Source: Streptomyces sp. P3
GTDB lineage: Bacteria; Actinomycetota; Actinomycetes; Streptomycetales; Streptomycetaceae
Direction of reading: 5' to 3'
Length of the DNA: 64,000 nucleotides
Assembly: GCA_016893485.2 (NCBI GenBank)
Contig: JAFEKX020000001.1
Coordinates: forward strand, 1,550,001 to 1,614,000
Part shown: one piece after another, positions 29,621 to 40,181 of the stretch
Layout of the letters: each line of letters begins with the position of its first letter
How positions within the stretch are numbered: position 1 is the first letter of the stretch
Translations under genes and position numbers: made by a program
Notes under the pieces: model-generated
What the model was told of the DNA's origin: nothing
Databases searched by the model: none
The model's input: the letters and a program-made list of their open reading frames with translations, nothing else

Positions 29621-31172
29621 TCAGACCGGCCCGACACCCGTGCCGCCCTTCAGGCGTTCGAGGTCGGAGGGGCGCACCTGAATCACGATGACGGCGATCA
29701 GCGCGGCGACGACGGTGAAGATCGCCGCCGTGACGAACGCGGCCGAGACCCCCGCGGTGAGGACGTGATCGCCCCAGACGCCCGGGAGTTGACCGGTGCG
29801 ACGGAATTGGAGGCGTTCGGCCGGGGTCGCCTGGGACAGGAACGCGGGGATGCGGTCCTTCGCCTCGTTGCGGCTGGCCGTGCCGAACATCGTGACCAGG
29901 ATGGACAGCCCGAGCGAACCACCCACCTGCTGCATGACGTTGAGGAGTCCGGAGGCCGCGCCGGTCTCCTGGACGGGCACGTCGGACAGCGCCATCAGGG
30001 TCAGCGACACGAACTCCATGCCCATGCCCAGGCTGAACACCAGCATCGGCCCGAGGACGCTGCCCAGGTACGTGGAGTGGACGTCCGTCAGCGTCAGCCA
30101 GGACAGACCCGCCGCCGCGAGGACCGCGCCGACCACCATGAACGGCTTGGGTCCGTACTTCGGCAGGAACCGCGAGGCAAGGCCCGCGCCCACCGCGATC
30201 ACCGCACTGACCGGCAGGAAGGCGAAGCCGGCCATGAGCGGGCTGAAGCCCAGCACGTCCTGCACGAAGAGCGTGAGGAAGAAGAACATGCCGAAGATCG
30301 CGGCGGCGAGGCAGAGCATGATGCCGTACGTCCCGGCCCGGTTGCGGTCGCGGAACATGTGCAGCGGGGTGATCGGTTGCCGGGAGCGCCGCTCGACCAG
30401 CACGAACAGGGCGAGGACGACCACGGCCGCGCCGAACGAGGCCAGGGTGAGCCAGTCCCGCCAGCCCTCCTGCGCGGCCCGGATGAAGCCGTAGACCAGG
30501 AACACCACGCCCACGGTGGAGGTCAGTGCGCCGGTGATGTCGAAGTGGCCCGGATGGCGCGCGGACTCCTTGATCCAGCGCGGGGTGGCGAGGACGATCA
30601 GCAGTCCGATCGGGACGTTGACGAACAGGACCCAGCGCCAGTTCAGCCACTCGACGAGGATGCCGCCCATCAGCAGTCCGATCGCGCGCCGCCGCCGGCC
30701 GAGACACCGGCGAACACCCCGAACGCCCGGTTGCGCTCCGGGCCTTCACGGAACGTCGTACTGATCAGGGCGAGGGAGGTCGGTGAGGCGATGGCGCCGC
30801 CGACGCCCTGGAGGGCGCGGGCGGCGAGGAGTTGACCGGAGTTCTGGGACAACCCGCCCAGCAGCGAGGCGAGTACGAAGAGCAGCACCCCGAACACGAA
30901 CACCCGCCGCCGGCCGAGGATGTCACCGGCCCGCCCGCCGAGGAGCAGCAACCCGCCGAAGGTGAGGGTGTACGCGTTGACGACCCAGGCGAGGCTGGTC
31001 GTGGAGAAGCCCAGGAGCTCTGGATGTGCGGCAGCGCGATGTTCACGATGGTGATGTCGAGGACTACCATCAGCTGACAGGACGCGATCACCAGCAGCGC
31101 GATCGTGCTGCCGCCACCGCCGGTGTCCGGGGTGGTGGTCTGCGCTGGGGATGCGTGCCGAGGACTGCTCAT
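29621..31172 (-). CDS. MFS drug exporter, DHA2 (EmrB/QacA) family (two frameshifts)
   Basis: Fourteen-helix proton-driven exporter. The N-terminal helix with motif D1 is VIASCQLMVVLDITIVNIAL, followed by SLAWVVNAYTLTFGGLLLLG, motif A as GRAGDILGRRRVFV, and motif C-type Gly-rich helices; the second half includes WRWVLFVNVPIGLLIV. Frame changes occur at about 31018 (between helix 1 and helix 2) and 30690 (helix 5 to 6); both sides are clearly DHA2-like. ATG 31172 follows the usual short polar N terminus. It is divergent from the amidohydrolase gene with no regulator next to it, so the substrate is not inferable. Confidence 0.85.
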
Positions 31173-31392
31173 GGGGAACCGCACTCACGGGAGAACGGCG
31201 GACGGGTCCGTCCGCCGACTGTCCACCGTTCGACGGTACGCCCGGCCCCTGCTCCGCACCACTCGATCATCGGGGGCCCAGGCGCTAGGTTCACACGTGA
31301 CGGGACGTGGGGAGACGCTCTTGGTCGCCTGGGTCGTCGCGGACGGACAGACGCTGTCCGAGCACACTGAACGCCTTGGCGGGAGAAGCGAC

Positions 31393-32290
31393 ATGACCAA
31401 CGTCGACGTACACCAGCATCTGTGGACCCCTCGCTGGTGACGGCCCTGCGCGCCCGCCGCGAACCGCCCTTCCTGGACGGCTGGACCCTGTTCCTGGACG
31501 GTGAGCCGCCGTTCGAGATACCGCCCGCCGACCACGACGTCGCCCGGCGCGCCGACCTCGCCGCCGCCGACGGTCTCGGCCGGGTCCTCGTCTCGCTGTC
31601 CGCCCCGATCGGCGTGGAGTGGCTGCCCGCCGCCGAGGCCCGGCCCCTGCTCGACGCCTACCACGACGGCGCGGTCTCCCTCCCGAACCGTTCGGCGCCT
31701 GGGCCGCGGCCTGCGTGCGGGACATCGACGCGGAGGCGACCGCGAAGGACCTCGACCGAGGCTTCGCCGGTCTCCAGCTGCCCGCCAACTCCCTTGCCGA
31801 CGCGGCCGGTTACGAGCGTTGCGCCCCGCTCCTGGACCTCCTCGAGGAACGCGACCTCCCGCTCTTCGTCCACCCCGGCCCCGCCCCTGGCTCCTCGACG
31901 GACCCCGCCTGGTGGCCCGCGATGGTCCCCTACGTCCAGCAGATGCACGCCAGTTGGCACGCCTTCCGCGCCTTCGGCCGCCCCCGCCATCCCCGCCTGC
32001 GCGTCTGCTTCGCCCTGCTGGCAGGCCTCGCCCCGCTCCACGGCGAACGCTTCACCGCCCGCTCCGGCCACCAGCAGCCGACCGACCCCGGCATGTTCGT
32101 CGAGACCTCGTCCTACGGCCCGACCGCCGTCGACGCGATCGTGCGCGCCCTCGGCATCGACGCCGTGGTCCAGGGCTCGGACCGCCCCTACGCCGAACCG
32201 CCCCGGCACCCCGGGTACGGCCTGGGCGGAGCCGCCGCGTACGCCTTCCGTATCGCCAATCCGCGGCGGCTCCTCACCGGGGAGGGGTGA
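31393..32290 (+). CDS. Amidohydrolase-family metal-dependent hydrolase (two frameshifts)
   Basis: TIM-barrel hydrolase of the amidohydrolase-2 group. It begins MTNVDVHQHLWTP with the metal-binding H-x-H, contains LPLFVHPGPAPGSS with a further ligand His, and ends with the barrel strand DAVVQGSDRPYAEPP, whose Asp is the usual final metal ligand. Frame changes at about 31430 (ccc-tcg) and 31686 (ccc-gaa) each need one extra base. Relatives include decarboxylases and lactonases acting on aromatic or sugar acids, so the reaction stays open. Total length is about 299 residues. Confidence 0.75.
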
Positions 32291-32312
32291 CCTGCCCTGA
32301 TGTGACGGACCG

Positions 32313-33770
32313 TCAGTTCGCCGCGTTCATCAGGTCGAGCGCGCTCTGCTGCCGGGCCGCGTCGGTCGAGTCGAGCGGCCCGGCCCAGTGCAGGCCGTAC
32401 GCGTCGAGGGAGTTGCGGTCGTTCGCGTAGGCGGTGTCGGCCTGACGCCTGATGTAGGTGGTGTAAGGGCGGTCGGACAGGCGGGAGTTGAAGGCGCTCA
32501 GGCCTCGGACGTACGCCCCTTGAAGGACGGCCCGTCACCCCGCAGCCGCTCGCCTCGCACGGTTCCCGAAGGATTCCACCGGAGTTGAGGGCCGTGGAGG
32601 TGGTCGAGGCGTCCCCGATCTGACGGCCGGTGGTGAGAAGGGACGAATCCCCGGTCGCCCGGTACAGCTCCGACAGGCCGCCGAGCAGCACGCCCTGGTT
32701 GTACGACCACGTCGTGTCGCCGTTGTTGCCGCAGGTCGACAGGTTGATGCCGTCGTTGACCAGATGGGAACCGTTGATCATGCCGGTGCCCTTGAACCAC
32801 GACCACTCGGCGTTGGCCCGGCCGAGATACGTCGAGTCGCCCGCGATGCGGTTGTGCAGGGCGGCGTTCAGCTCCAGGTAGAGGGAGTTGGCGATGGCGT
32901 TCTTGTAGGTCTTCGCGGTGCTCCACCACACCCCGCCGCCGCAGGTGCTGTCCCAGTAGCGGGCCATGTAGTCGGCGTCCGCGCGGGCGGTGTTGAGGTA
33001 GCGGGAGTCGCCGGTGAGGTCGTAGGCGTCGACCCAGGCCAGCCCCCACCAGCCCGTGTCGTCGATGTAGTCGTTGGTGAAGTTGCCGCCCTGGGCGCCG
33101 ATGTTGCGGTCGTAGGTGTTGCCGATCGCGTACTTGTAGCTGCCCATGCCGGTGACGCGGACGTTGTCGATGAGGGCGGTCAGGGCGTTGGCCGAGTTCC
33201 ACCAGCCGGTGGTGTCGAAGAGGCCGGTGCCCAGGTTGTACGACTGCATCAGCGCCGTGGCGGCGGCAGTCGACCGGCTGCCCGCGTTCCACGTCGTGCG
33301 GGCCCAGGGCGTGCAGGCGATCTCGGCGCGGTCCCCGCCTTGCCGCAGGCGCGCAGGGCGCCGACGCCGAGGGCGTTCCAGTCGTCGACGTTGTACATCA
33401 GGGGTGCGCCAACCGCCCTGCCCCGCCGGGACGGTGGTGTCGCCGAGCTTGCTGCCCGAGCTCCAGGTGCGGCCGCCGTCGAAGGAGCGGTCGAGCCAGA
33501 CCTCGTCACCGGGGCTGCCGTTGGTGATCGAGGCCCAGCCCATCGCGTCGGTGTCGTCGAAGTGCAGGGCGATACCGCGCGAGTAGATCGATGCCGTCAC
33601 CGGCTGCCGGTCCCCGGCGAGAGGGCCGGGTCGCGGGCGTCGCAGTACTTGTTGCACACGCTCGCCTGCGCGTCGGCGACCGCGGTGCCGCCCAGGGCCG
33701 GGACGAGGAGGGCGAGGGCGGCGGTCAGGCCGGCTCCGGTTCTGCGGACGCGCACTGCTGTGGATGTCAT
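32313..33770 (-). CDS. Secreted GH76-type alpha-1,6-mannanase (several frameshifts)
   Basis: Predicted extracellular endo-alpha-1,6-mannanase of family GH76 acting on fungal or yeast mannan backbones. It has a signal peptide ([20 protein letters not shown], cleavage likely after VADAQA), then the (alpha/alpha)6 barrel with [17 protein letters not shown], the GH76 double Asp in [18 protein letters not shown], and [20 protein letters not shown]. The C-terminal [20 protein letters not shown] is in another frame. Changes lie at about 33612, 33405, 33340 and 32525. It follows the GH27 gene by 32 bases on the same strand, so both are one operon behind the operator at 35463. Confidence 0.8.
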
Positions 33771-33802
33771 GCCGGCTCCATCGGGGTGGGGATTGCGGGC
33801 GG

Positions 33803-35415
33803 TCAGCCCAGGCGCCACTGCTGGTTGGCGCCGCCGTTGCAGGACCAGAGCTCCAGCGGGGTGCCGTTGACGTTGCCCGCGGGCTGGTCGCCGCCCGTGA
33901 CGTCGAGGCAGAGGCCCGACTGGGTGCCGGTGATCGTGCCGTTGGGGTTGACGGCCCATTTCTGGTTGGCGCCGCCGTTGCAGCCGTAGAGCTGGACCTT
34001 GGTGCCGTTGGTGGTCTGGTTGTTGTAGGCGTCCAGGCACTGGGTGCCGCCGTAGAGCCGCAGTTCACCGGCGGCGGTGATGGTCACGGCCTGGTTGGCG
34101 CCGCCGCCGCAGTCCCAGATCTCTATCTTGGTGCCCGGGGTGGTCTCGCCGTTGTAGGCGTCGAGGCAGCGGTTGGAGGAGGCGCTGATCAGCGGGCGGG
34201 TGCCGCCGACGCTGGTGCCGCTGCCGACGGAGACCCGGTACATGACCGTGCCGTGGCCGGGGACGCTCGCCGAGATGGAGCCGCTGGTGCTGCTGACGAC
34301 GTGCGACCAGAGGTTGTTGAGCTGGTACGAGGAGGCGGAGGGAGTCCGGCCGCCGTCGCGGAGGTGGAGATGGTGGCGGTGGAGGAGTTCTCGTTGAAGA
34401 GGACCACCGAGACGTCGCCGTTGGCGAGGGGCTTGGTGAGGACGTGCAGGCCACCGGAGTTGGAGATCTCGGTGCCCTGCTTGCCCAGGGAGTCCTGGTC
34501 GACGGCGATGACTTCCTTGTTGCCGTAGAGCGAGAGGGTCGCGGCGGTGGCCTTGCGCAGGTCGGTGCCGGCGATCAGGGGCGCGGCCATCTCCGACCAG
34601 AGACTGAAGTGCGAGCGGTCCTCGGTGAACGACATGCCGTTGCCGACCTCCAGCATGTCGGGGTCGTTCCAGGCGCCCGGCTTGGCGTACGCGGCGAGTT
34701 TCACGTTGGCCTTGTAGATGGAGGTCACCGTCGAGAAGTTGACGTTGATGTCGTCGGTGGTGCGCCAGCTGTTGCCGACGCCCGCGCCCCAGGTCCACAC
34801 GCTGGCGAGGCCCCAGTTGCAGAGGCTGTAGACGATCGGACGGCCGGTGTTGGCGAGGGCGTCGCGCATCGCCGCGTAGCGCTGCTGGTCGGGCACGTTC
34901 TGGTGGTTGCAGTTGTCGTACTTGAGGTAGTCCACGCCCCACGCGGCGAAGCTGTCGGCGTCCGTCTGCTCATGGCCGAGGCTGCCCGGGTAGCCCGCGC
35001 AGGTGGCGGTGCCGGCGCTCTCGTAGATGCCGAGCTTGAGGCCCCTGCTGTGGACGTAGGCGGCGGTGCCGCTGATGCCATTGGGGAACTTGACCGGGTC
35101 CGGGACGAGTTGACCGGCGGAGTTGCGGGCCGAGGTCATCCAGCAGTCGTCGATGTTGACGTACTGGTACCCGGCGCCCTTCAGCCCCGAGGAGACGAGG
35201 TAGTCGGCGGTCTGCTCGACGAGTTGCTCGGTCACGTTGCAGCCGAAGGCGTTCCAGTCGTTCCAGCCCATCGGGGGTGTCCTGGCGAGGCCGTTGTCGA
35301 GGGCCTGCGCGGGCGGCGCGGCGCGGAGCACCAGCAGGGCCGGGACGAGGGCGAGCAGCAGCGCCATCGTGAGGGCGGCGCTCAGCCGTCTGGTGAAGAG
35401 GGACGGGACGGTCAT
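33803..35415 (-). CDS. Secreted GH27 alpha-galactosidase with C-terminal CBM13 (ricin B-type) domain (frameshifted)
   Basis: A signal peptide (helix ALTMALLLALVPALLVL, end near AQA) precedes a GH27 catalytic barrel starting LARTPPMGWNDWNAFGC. YLKYDNCN around residue 165 holds the nucleophile Asp, and GAWNDPDMLEVGNG the acid/base Asp. A linker and a beta-sandwich follow, then a ricin-B carbohydrate-binding module of about 130 residues with three repeats ending NQAV, NQKW and NQQW. The frame changes at about 34345 between the catalytic and sandwich domains. It would remove alpha-galactosyl branches outside the cell. ATG 35415 is 48 bases from the LacI-type operator at 35463-35474. Confidence 0.9.
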
Positions 35416-35462
35416 CTCGATGTCTCCTGTTTCGCCGTGTGGGGCCGGACGAACTCACCTGT

Positions 35463-35474
35463 GGAAACGTAACC
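35463..35474. promoter_or_regulatory. LacI-type operator O1 (GH27-GH76 operon)
   Basis: GGAAACGTAACC, read on the minus strand as GGTTACGTTTCC. It lies 48 bases before the GH27 start and shares ACGTTTCC with the four other operators of the locus. Confidence 0.75.
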
Positions 35475-35508
35475 ATCGTGAAGGTTCCATCAGCCGGGCT
35501 TCACCGTC

Positions 35509-35524
35509 AATGGTCCGGACCTAA
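35509..35524. promoter_or_regulatory. DasR/chitinase-repeat-like palindrome
   Basis: AATGGTCCGGACCTAA contains the perfect palindrome GGTCCGGACC midway between two divergent hydrolase genes. It agrees with the DasR consensus at 10 of 16 positions, so the assignment is weak; a similar AATGGTCTGGACC is at 46081. Confidence 0.35.
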
Positions 35525-35582
35525 ATCCCGCGGGAGTGAACTAACCGTGCTGTCAGATGCGTTGACGGCCTCCTGAGTCAAT

Positions 35583-35594
35583 GACAACGTTTCC
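35583..35594. promoter_or_regulatory. LacI-type operator O2 (second GH76 gene)
   Basis: GACAACGTTTCC, 24 bases before the ATG of the second GH76 gene. It differs from the GGNAACGTTTCC consensus only at position 2. Confidence 0.7.
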
Positions 35595-35618
35595 ATCACC
35601 CGCACCTTTGGAGGCCCA

Positions 35619-36786
35619 ATGTCCCTGCGTCCCTCCCGGCGAGTGATGATCGGCTCCGGCCTGGCCGCCCTGACGGCGACGGCCGCCACCCCGCGATGGC
35701 GGCCGAACGGCCCAGCTCCGCACGGGCGTTGTCCCGCGCCACGGCCCTGTACGCGGCACTGAGACGACACTTCGACGCGGCCGACGGCTCCGGCCTGGTC
35801 CGCGAGCAGATCCCGGCGGCGGCCGGAGACAACCCGTACTCGTACGAATGGCCCTTCTCCCAGGTGCACATCGCCGCGCTCGATCTCACCGTGGTGGACG
35901 CCGAGTTCGAGCCCGAGCTGGCGCGGCGGGCGGCTGCGCAGGAGCACCACTGGAACGCGGCGGGCGGCACGACGAAGCTGCCCGGGTACGCCTCCTATCC
36001 GGTCGCGCCGTACGGGGCGGGCGGTGACATGTTCTACGACGACAACGAGTGGGTCGGGCTGGCGAAGGTCCAGCGGTATCTGCAGACGGGGACGCCGCCG
36101 CGCTGGCCCGTGCGAAGGAGATCTTCACGCTGGTCAGGTCGGGTTGGGACACCGACAGCAGTCATGCCGCGCCGGGCGGGGTCTTCTGGACGCAGGCCGA
36201 CTGGAGCCACGACCGCAACACGGTCTCGAACATGCCGGGCGCCCAACTCGCCCTGCGCCTGCACCAGATCACCGGCGAGGCCGACTACCTGGACTGGGCG
36301 AGACGCTTCTACGACTGGACGAACTCGCACCTCCAGAGCCCAAGTGGCCTGTACTGGGACCACCTTGACCTGCAAGGGACGATCGAGAGGACCGTCTGGT
36401 CCTACAACCAGGGCGTACCGGTCGGCGTCGCCGTGCTGCTGTACCAAGTCACGCGCGACCGCGCCTACTTGCGCCAGGCCGAGCGGGTCGCCGACGCCGC
36501 GTACGCCTACTACGTCACGCAGGGGCGGCTGTTCACGCAGCCGGTGTTCTTCAACTCGATCTTCTTCAAGAACCTGCTCCTGCTGGAGTCGGTGACCGGG
36601 AAGGACGCCTACCACCGGGCGATGGCCGCCTACGCCGACCAGGTGTGGGACACGATGCGTGATCCCGCCACCGGCCTCGTGCACTTCGACTCGGCCGGCG
36701 GCACCCAGGCCATCCAGCAGGCGGCCCTGGTGCAGCTCTACGCCGTGCTCGCCTGGCCGCGCGCCAAGTGGCGGATCCTGTACTGA
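35619..36786 (+). CDS. Secreted GH76-type alpha-1,6-mannanase-like hydrolase, Tat signal (two frameshifts)
   Basis: A second GH76 enzyme, on the opposite strand from the first. The N terminus (MSLRPSRRVMIGSGLAALTA) is a twin-arginine type signal; GGAGG precedes ATG 35619 at good spacing. The catalytic region is GAGGDMFYDDNEWVGLAKVQ with the Asp pair, followed by GGVFWTQADWSHDRNTVSNM, TVWSYNQGVPVGVAVLLYQV and GTQAIQQAALVQLYAVLAW. Frame changes occur at about 35692 (inside the signal peptide) and 36100. The length near 390 residues matches GH76. It differs clearly from the 32313 protein, so the two may cut different mannan linkages or lengths. Confidence 0.8.
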
Positions 36787-36788
36787 CG

Positions 36789-37835
36789 TTACGGGTGGCC
36801 GATCTCCCCGGTGCCGCGTGCGATCAGCTGCACCGGGAGGACGGTCCGGTGGGAGGGGCTGTCGTCACCGTCTATGCGGTCGAGCAGGATGTGGGCGGCC
36901 CGGCGGCCGAGTTCCTCGGTGTCGGAGGTGACGACGGTGACCGGGGTGGGGAGCATGTCGGCGAGCTTGAAGTCGTCGAACCCCACGACCGCCACGGAGA
37001 CTTGGAGGTCGCGGCAGGCGCGCAGGACGCCCTCGGTGAGGAAGCCCGTGGTGGAGAAGACCGCGGTGGGCGGGTTCGCGGAGGTGAGCAGGGCGCGGGT
37101 GGCGCCCTCGGCCTCCTCGGTGGTGCCGCGGCGCAGGGTGACGACCAGGTCGTTGTCGGGCTCGATGCCGCTGCGGCGCAGGGCCTTGCGGTAGCCGCGC
37201 AGCCGTCGGCCGGTGCTGTAGTACGAGGGCGCGACGAGGATCGCGATGCGGCTGTGGCCCTGGTCGACGAGGTGCTGGGTGGCCTTGCGTCCGCCGTCCT
37301 CGTTGTCGACGAGCACGACATCGGCCTCGGCGCCGGTGGCCGGCCGGTCGACGAAGACGATGGGTACGTGGTCGTGGCCGTTGATCTCGTTCAGGAAGGC
37401 GTGGTCGCCCTGGTCGGGGACGATGATGAGCCCGGCGACCCGGCGGCCGATCAGCTCGCCCACGGCCCGGCGCTCGACCTCGGGGTCCTCGTCGGCGGTG
37501 CTCAACAGGACCGCGTAGCCTGCCTCGTTGGCGACCTCGACGGCCGCCTTCGCGAGGGAGGCGTAGAACGGGTTGGTGAGGTCGCCGAGGAGCAGCCCGA
37601 TGGTCATGGAGTTCTGGCCGGGGCGCAGGGAGCGCGCGATCTCGTTGCGCTGGTAGCCGATCGCGGTGATCGCCGCGTTCACGCGCTCGGCCGTCTCCTC
37701 GCGGACCGTGCCGATGCCGTTGACGACGCGGGAGACGGTGACGACGGCGACTCCGGCCCGCTCCGCGACGTCGCGCATCGTGGGCCTGGTGTTCTGACGG
37801 TGCGGGGACGACTTCTCACGTGAGGTGAAGACCAA
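36789..37835 (-). CDS. LacI-family transcriptional regulator of the glycan locus
   Basis: Intact LacI/GalR repressor of up to 348 residues. The helix-turn-helix and hinge are MRDVAERAGVAVVTVSRVVN; the periplasmic-binding-protein-like sensor follows (TIGLLLGDLTNPFYASLAKA, VAGLIIVPDQGDH, VVGFDDFKLADML). The longest frame begins at TTG 37835; ATG 37778 directly before the DNA-binding helix is the alternative, and I cannot choose from ribosome-binding sites. It is the last gene of the ABC-transporter operon, separated by a strong hairpin, and is the obvious candidate for binding the five GGNAACGTTTCC operators. The inducer is presumably a mannoside or galactoside taken up by the importer. Confidence 0.9.
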   Translation of the reverse strand: MVFTSREKSSPHRQNTRPTMRDVAERAGVAVVTVSRVVNGIGTVREETAERVNAAITAIGYQRNEIARSLRPGQNSMTIGLLLGDLTNPFYASLAKAAVEVANEAGYAVLLSTADEDPEVERRAVGELIGRRVAGLIIVPDQGDHAFLNEINGHDHVPIVFVDRPATGAEADVVLVDNEDGGRKATQHLVDQGHSRIAILVAPSYYSTGRRLRGYRKALRRSGIEPDNDLVVTLRRGTTEEAEGATRALLTSANPPTAVFSTTGFLTEGVLRACRDLQVSVAVVGFDDFKLADMLPTPVTVVTSDTEELGRRAAHILLDRIDGDDSPSHRTVLPVQLIARGTGEIGHP

Positions 37836-37852
37836 CCTTCCATCGCGTACCG

Positions 37853-37893
37853 GGGCCGGGACCGACCTCAGGATACGTATCGGGTCCCGGCCC
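37853..37893 (-). terminator. Hairpin between binding-protein and lacI-type genes
   Basis: GGGCCGGGACC (37853-37863) pairs perfectly with GGTCCCGGCCC (37883-37893) around a 19-base loop. It could attenuate transcription before the repressor gene or stabilise the upstream mRNA. Confidence 0.6.
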
Positions 37894-37911
37894 GCCGCTC
37901 GGTCCGGGGCG

Positions 37912-39205
37912 CTAACTGTTGTTCTTGATCACATCGTTGATCTTGTCGGTCATGGTCTGGAGGTCGGACAGCGGCTTCTTCCCGTTGAGGATGTCCGGCC
38001 AGTACGCGGTGATCAAGTCATTGGACTGACTTGCCCACTGGGTGGTGAAGCGCACGCCGATGGTCGTCGGCGTGTTCAGTCCCGTCTTGACGGTGGACGC
38101 GACGGTCGTCTGCCCGGCCTTGTCGAGGGCGCCGAAGTAGGCGCTCTGGGCGGAGAGATAGGCCGGGGCCGCGACCGGGGAGTCCGGCAGCACCTTGACC
38201 ACACCGTGGAGTCGAGGTACTTGAGGACCTTGAAGGTGGCGTCCGCGTTCTGGGTGTACGACGGGGTGCAGATGCCCACGGCGTCGTACAGGGTGGCGGG
38301 CTTCGTCACCTGGGGCAGCGGCGCGAAGCCGTACTTGATCTTCGGCTTGTCGGTGAGGAAGCCTGCGGCCAGCCACTGGCCGCTCCACAGCATCGGGATC
38401 TGTCCGGCGGCGAACAGGCCCTGCTGGTTGCTGATGTCGTAGCCGGGCGGCGCGATCGCTCCGCTCTTGATGCCGGCGACGACCTTGCCGACGCCCTCGG
38501 TGTACGTCGTGTCGATGGTCGTCCTGGTCGGCTGGTGCACGTTGTCGGCGAAGGGCTTGCCGCCCGCGGACAGGGCGTACGTGCTCATCGAGAACGGCCC
38601 GTCCGTGGAGGTCAGCGCGTCGGCGACCAGGCCGTACTTGGCGCCCTTGGCGTGCAGTGTCGCGGCCGCGTCGAACATCTGGTCCCAGGTCCAGCCGGCG
38701 GCGGGCACGGCGATGCCGGCGGCCTTGAAGGCGTCGACGTCGTACCAGATGCCGTAGGTGTTCAGCAGGGAGGGGACGCCGCCTATCCTGCCGTCGGCGG
38801 TCTTCCAGTTCTTCATCGTGGACGAGACGAAGCTGCTCGCGCCGAAGTCGCCGGCACCGGAGAGCCGGGAGGCCCAGTCGGTGAGGAGGCCCTGGCTGGT
38901 GTACTGCTGCTCGGTGTCGTTGCCGCACCAGAACAGGTCGGGGAGCTTCTTGGCCTGGGTCAGGGCCGCGAGCTTGTCGCTGTAGTTGCCGTTCGGGGTG
39001 TCGACGCGCTTGACCGTGATGTTCGGGTCGTGGAAGCCGGTCAGGGCCTGGTCGATGGCCTTGTTGGTGGCGGCGGACTCCCAGGTCATGAGGGTGACCG
39101 TGGCCTTGCCGTCCGACTGTTTCCCGGACGAGCCGCCGCAGGCCGCCGTCGCGAGCAGTCCCCCGCCGACAGCAACACTCCGGCGCAGCGGATCCATCGT
39201 TTCAT
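37912..39205 (-). CDS. Sugar ABC transporter substrate-binding lipoprotein (frameshifted)
   Basis: Family-1 extracellular solute-binding protein. The start MKRWIRCAGVLLSAG leads through a frame change near 39170 to the lipobox LLATAACGG, so Cys is lipidated. The mature protein contains TLMTWESAATNKAIDQAL, NTYGIWYDVDAFKAAG, WTWDQMFDAAATLHAKGAKY and GQIPMLWSGQWLAAGFL, typical of oligosaccharide binders. Another change at about 38205 precedes the C-terminal YLSAQSAYFGALDKAGQ. It is cotranscribed after the two permease genes; a mannan-derived oligosaccharide is the likely ligand from context only. Confidence 0.85.
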
Positions 39206-39270
39206 CGTGGCCTCCTGATACCTGGCTGGCATACGGCTCGTAGGTGGGTCGGGGTCCAATGCGGCGCCGG

Positions 39271-40181
39271 TCAGCGCTGGTTGACGGTGCCCAGGGCGCT
39301 CAGACCCTGGATGAAGTAGCGCTGGGCGACGAAGAAGACGATCAGTGGCGGGAGCATGTAGAGCAGGTTGGTGGCCATGTAGAGGTTCCAGTCCGGGGTC
39401 TGGCCTGCGAACTGGGTGACGAAGGAGGCCATGCCCACGCTCAGCGGCCACTTCTGGGACGAGTACAGGTAGATCAGCGGGTTGAGGTAGTCGTTCCAGG
39501 ACATCTGGAAGGCCAGGATCGACATCGTGATCCAGGCGGGCTTCGTGATCGGCAGCATCACGCTGACGAAGATCCGCACATGTCCCGCGCCGTCGACCTT
39601 GGCCGCCTCGTCGATGGAGTGCGGGATCGACAGGAAGTACTGCCGGGCCAGGAAGATGAAGAGCGGGTTGCCGCCGAGGAAGGCCGGGACGATCAGCGGC
39701 AGCCAGGTGTCGTACCAGCCGATGTCCTTGAAGAGCTGGAACAGCGGGATGATGCCGACCACCGGGGGCAGCAGCATGCTGCCGACGAAGACGTAGAACC
39801 ACACCTTCCGGCCGGGGAAGCGCAGCCGGGCCAGCGCGTAGCCCGCCATCATCGAGGTCATCACCCGCCGATCACCGAAAGCCCGGTGATGACAAGGGAG
39901 TTGAGCAGCAGCCGCGGGAAGTGGATGACCTTCGGGCCGTCGATGAAGTTCTTGAAGTGGAACTCGTGCGGCAGCAGTCTCGGCGGGACCTCGAACACCG
40001 CCGAGGGGCCCTTCAGCGCGACGGTGAGCATCCACAGGATGGGCAGGATCATCACCGAGCTGATCAGCAGCGCGGTCGCGTACCAGGATGCTTTGCGTAC
40101 GGCCCTGCCGCGCGGTGTCGCCGGTGGGGCGGTCGGGGTCGCCGTCGTCGGCGCCCTCGTGACGTCAGGAGACGTGGTCAC
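39271..40181 (-). CDS. Sugar ABC transporter permease, MalG type (frameshifted)
   Basis: Membrane subunit of the locus importer. The first helix is ATALLISSVMILPILWML; the second part includes MTSMMAGYALARLRFPGRK. The EAA loop reads DEAAKVDGAGHVRIFVSVM followed by LPITKP, and the C terminus is QRYFIQGLSALGTVNQR. A single-base loss near 39867, between SLVIT and MTSMM, splits it. ATG 40181 overlaps the end of the upstream permease gene by 17 bases, indicating coupling. Confidence 0.85.

Noticed and set aside
34444..35472. Long plus-strand open frame opposite the GH27 gene
   Set aside because: Val/Gly/Asp/Ala-rich antisense translation with no homology; the minus strand carries complete GH27 catalytic motifs.
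37836..37846. A GGNAACGTTTCC operator controlling the lacI-type gene itself
   Set aside because: No match was found before the repressor gene; it is probably controlled through the operon operator at 41255.
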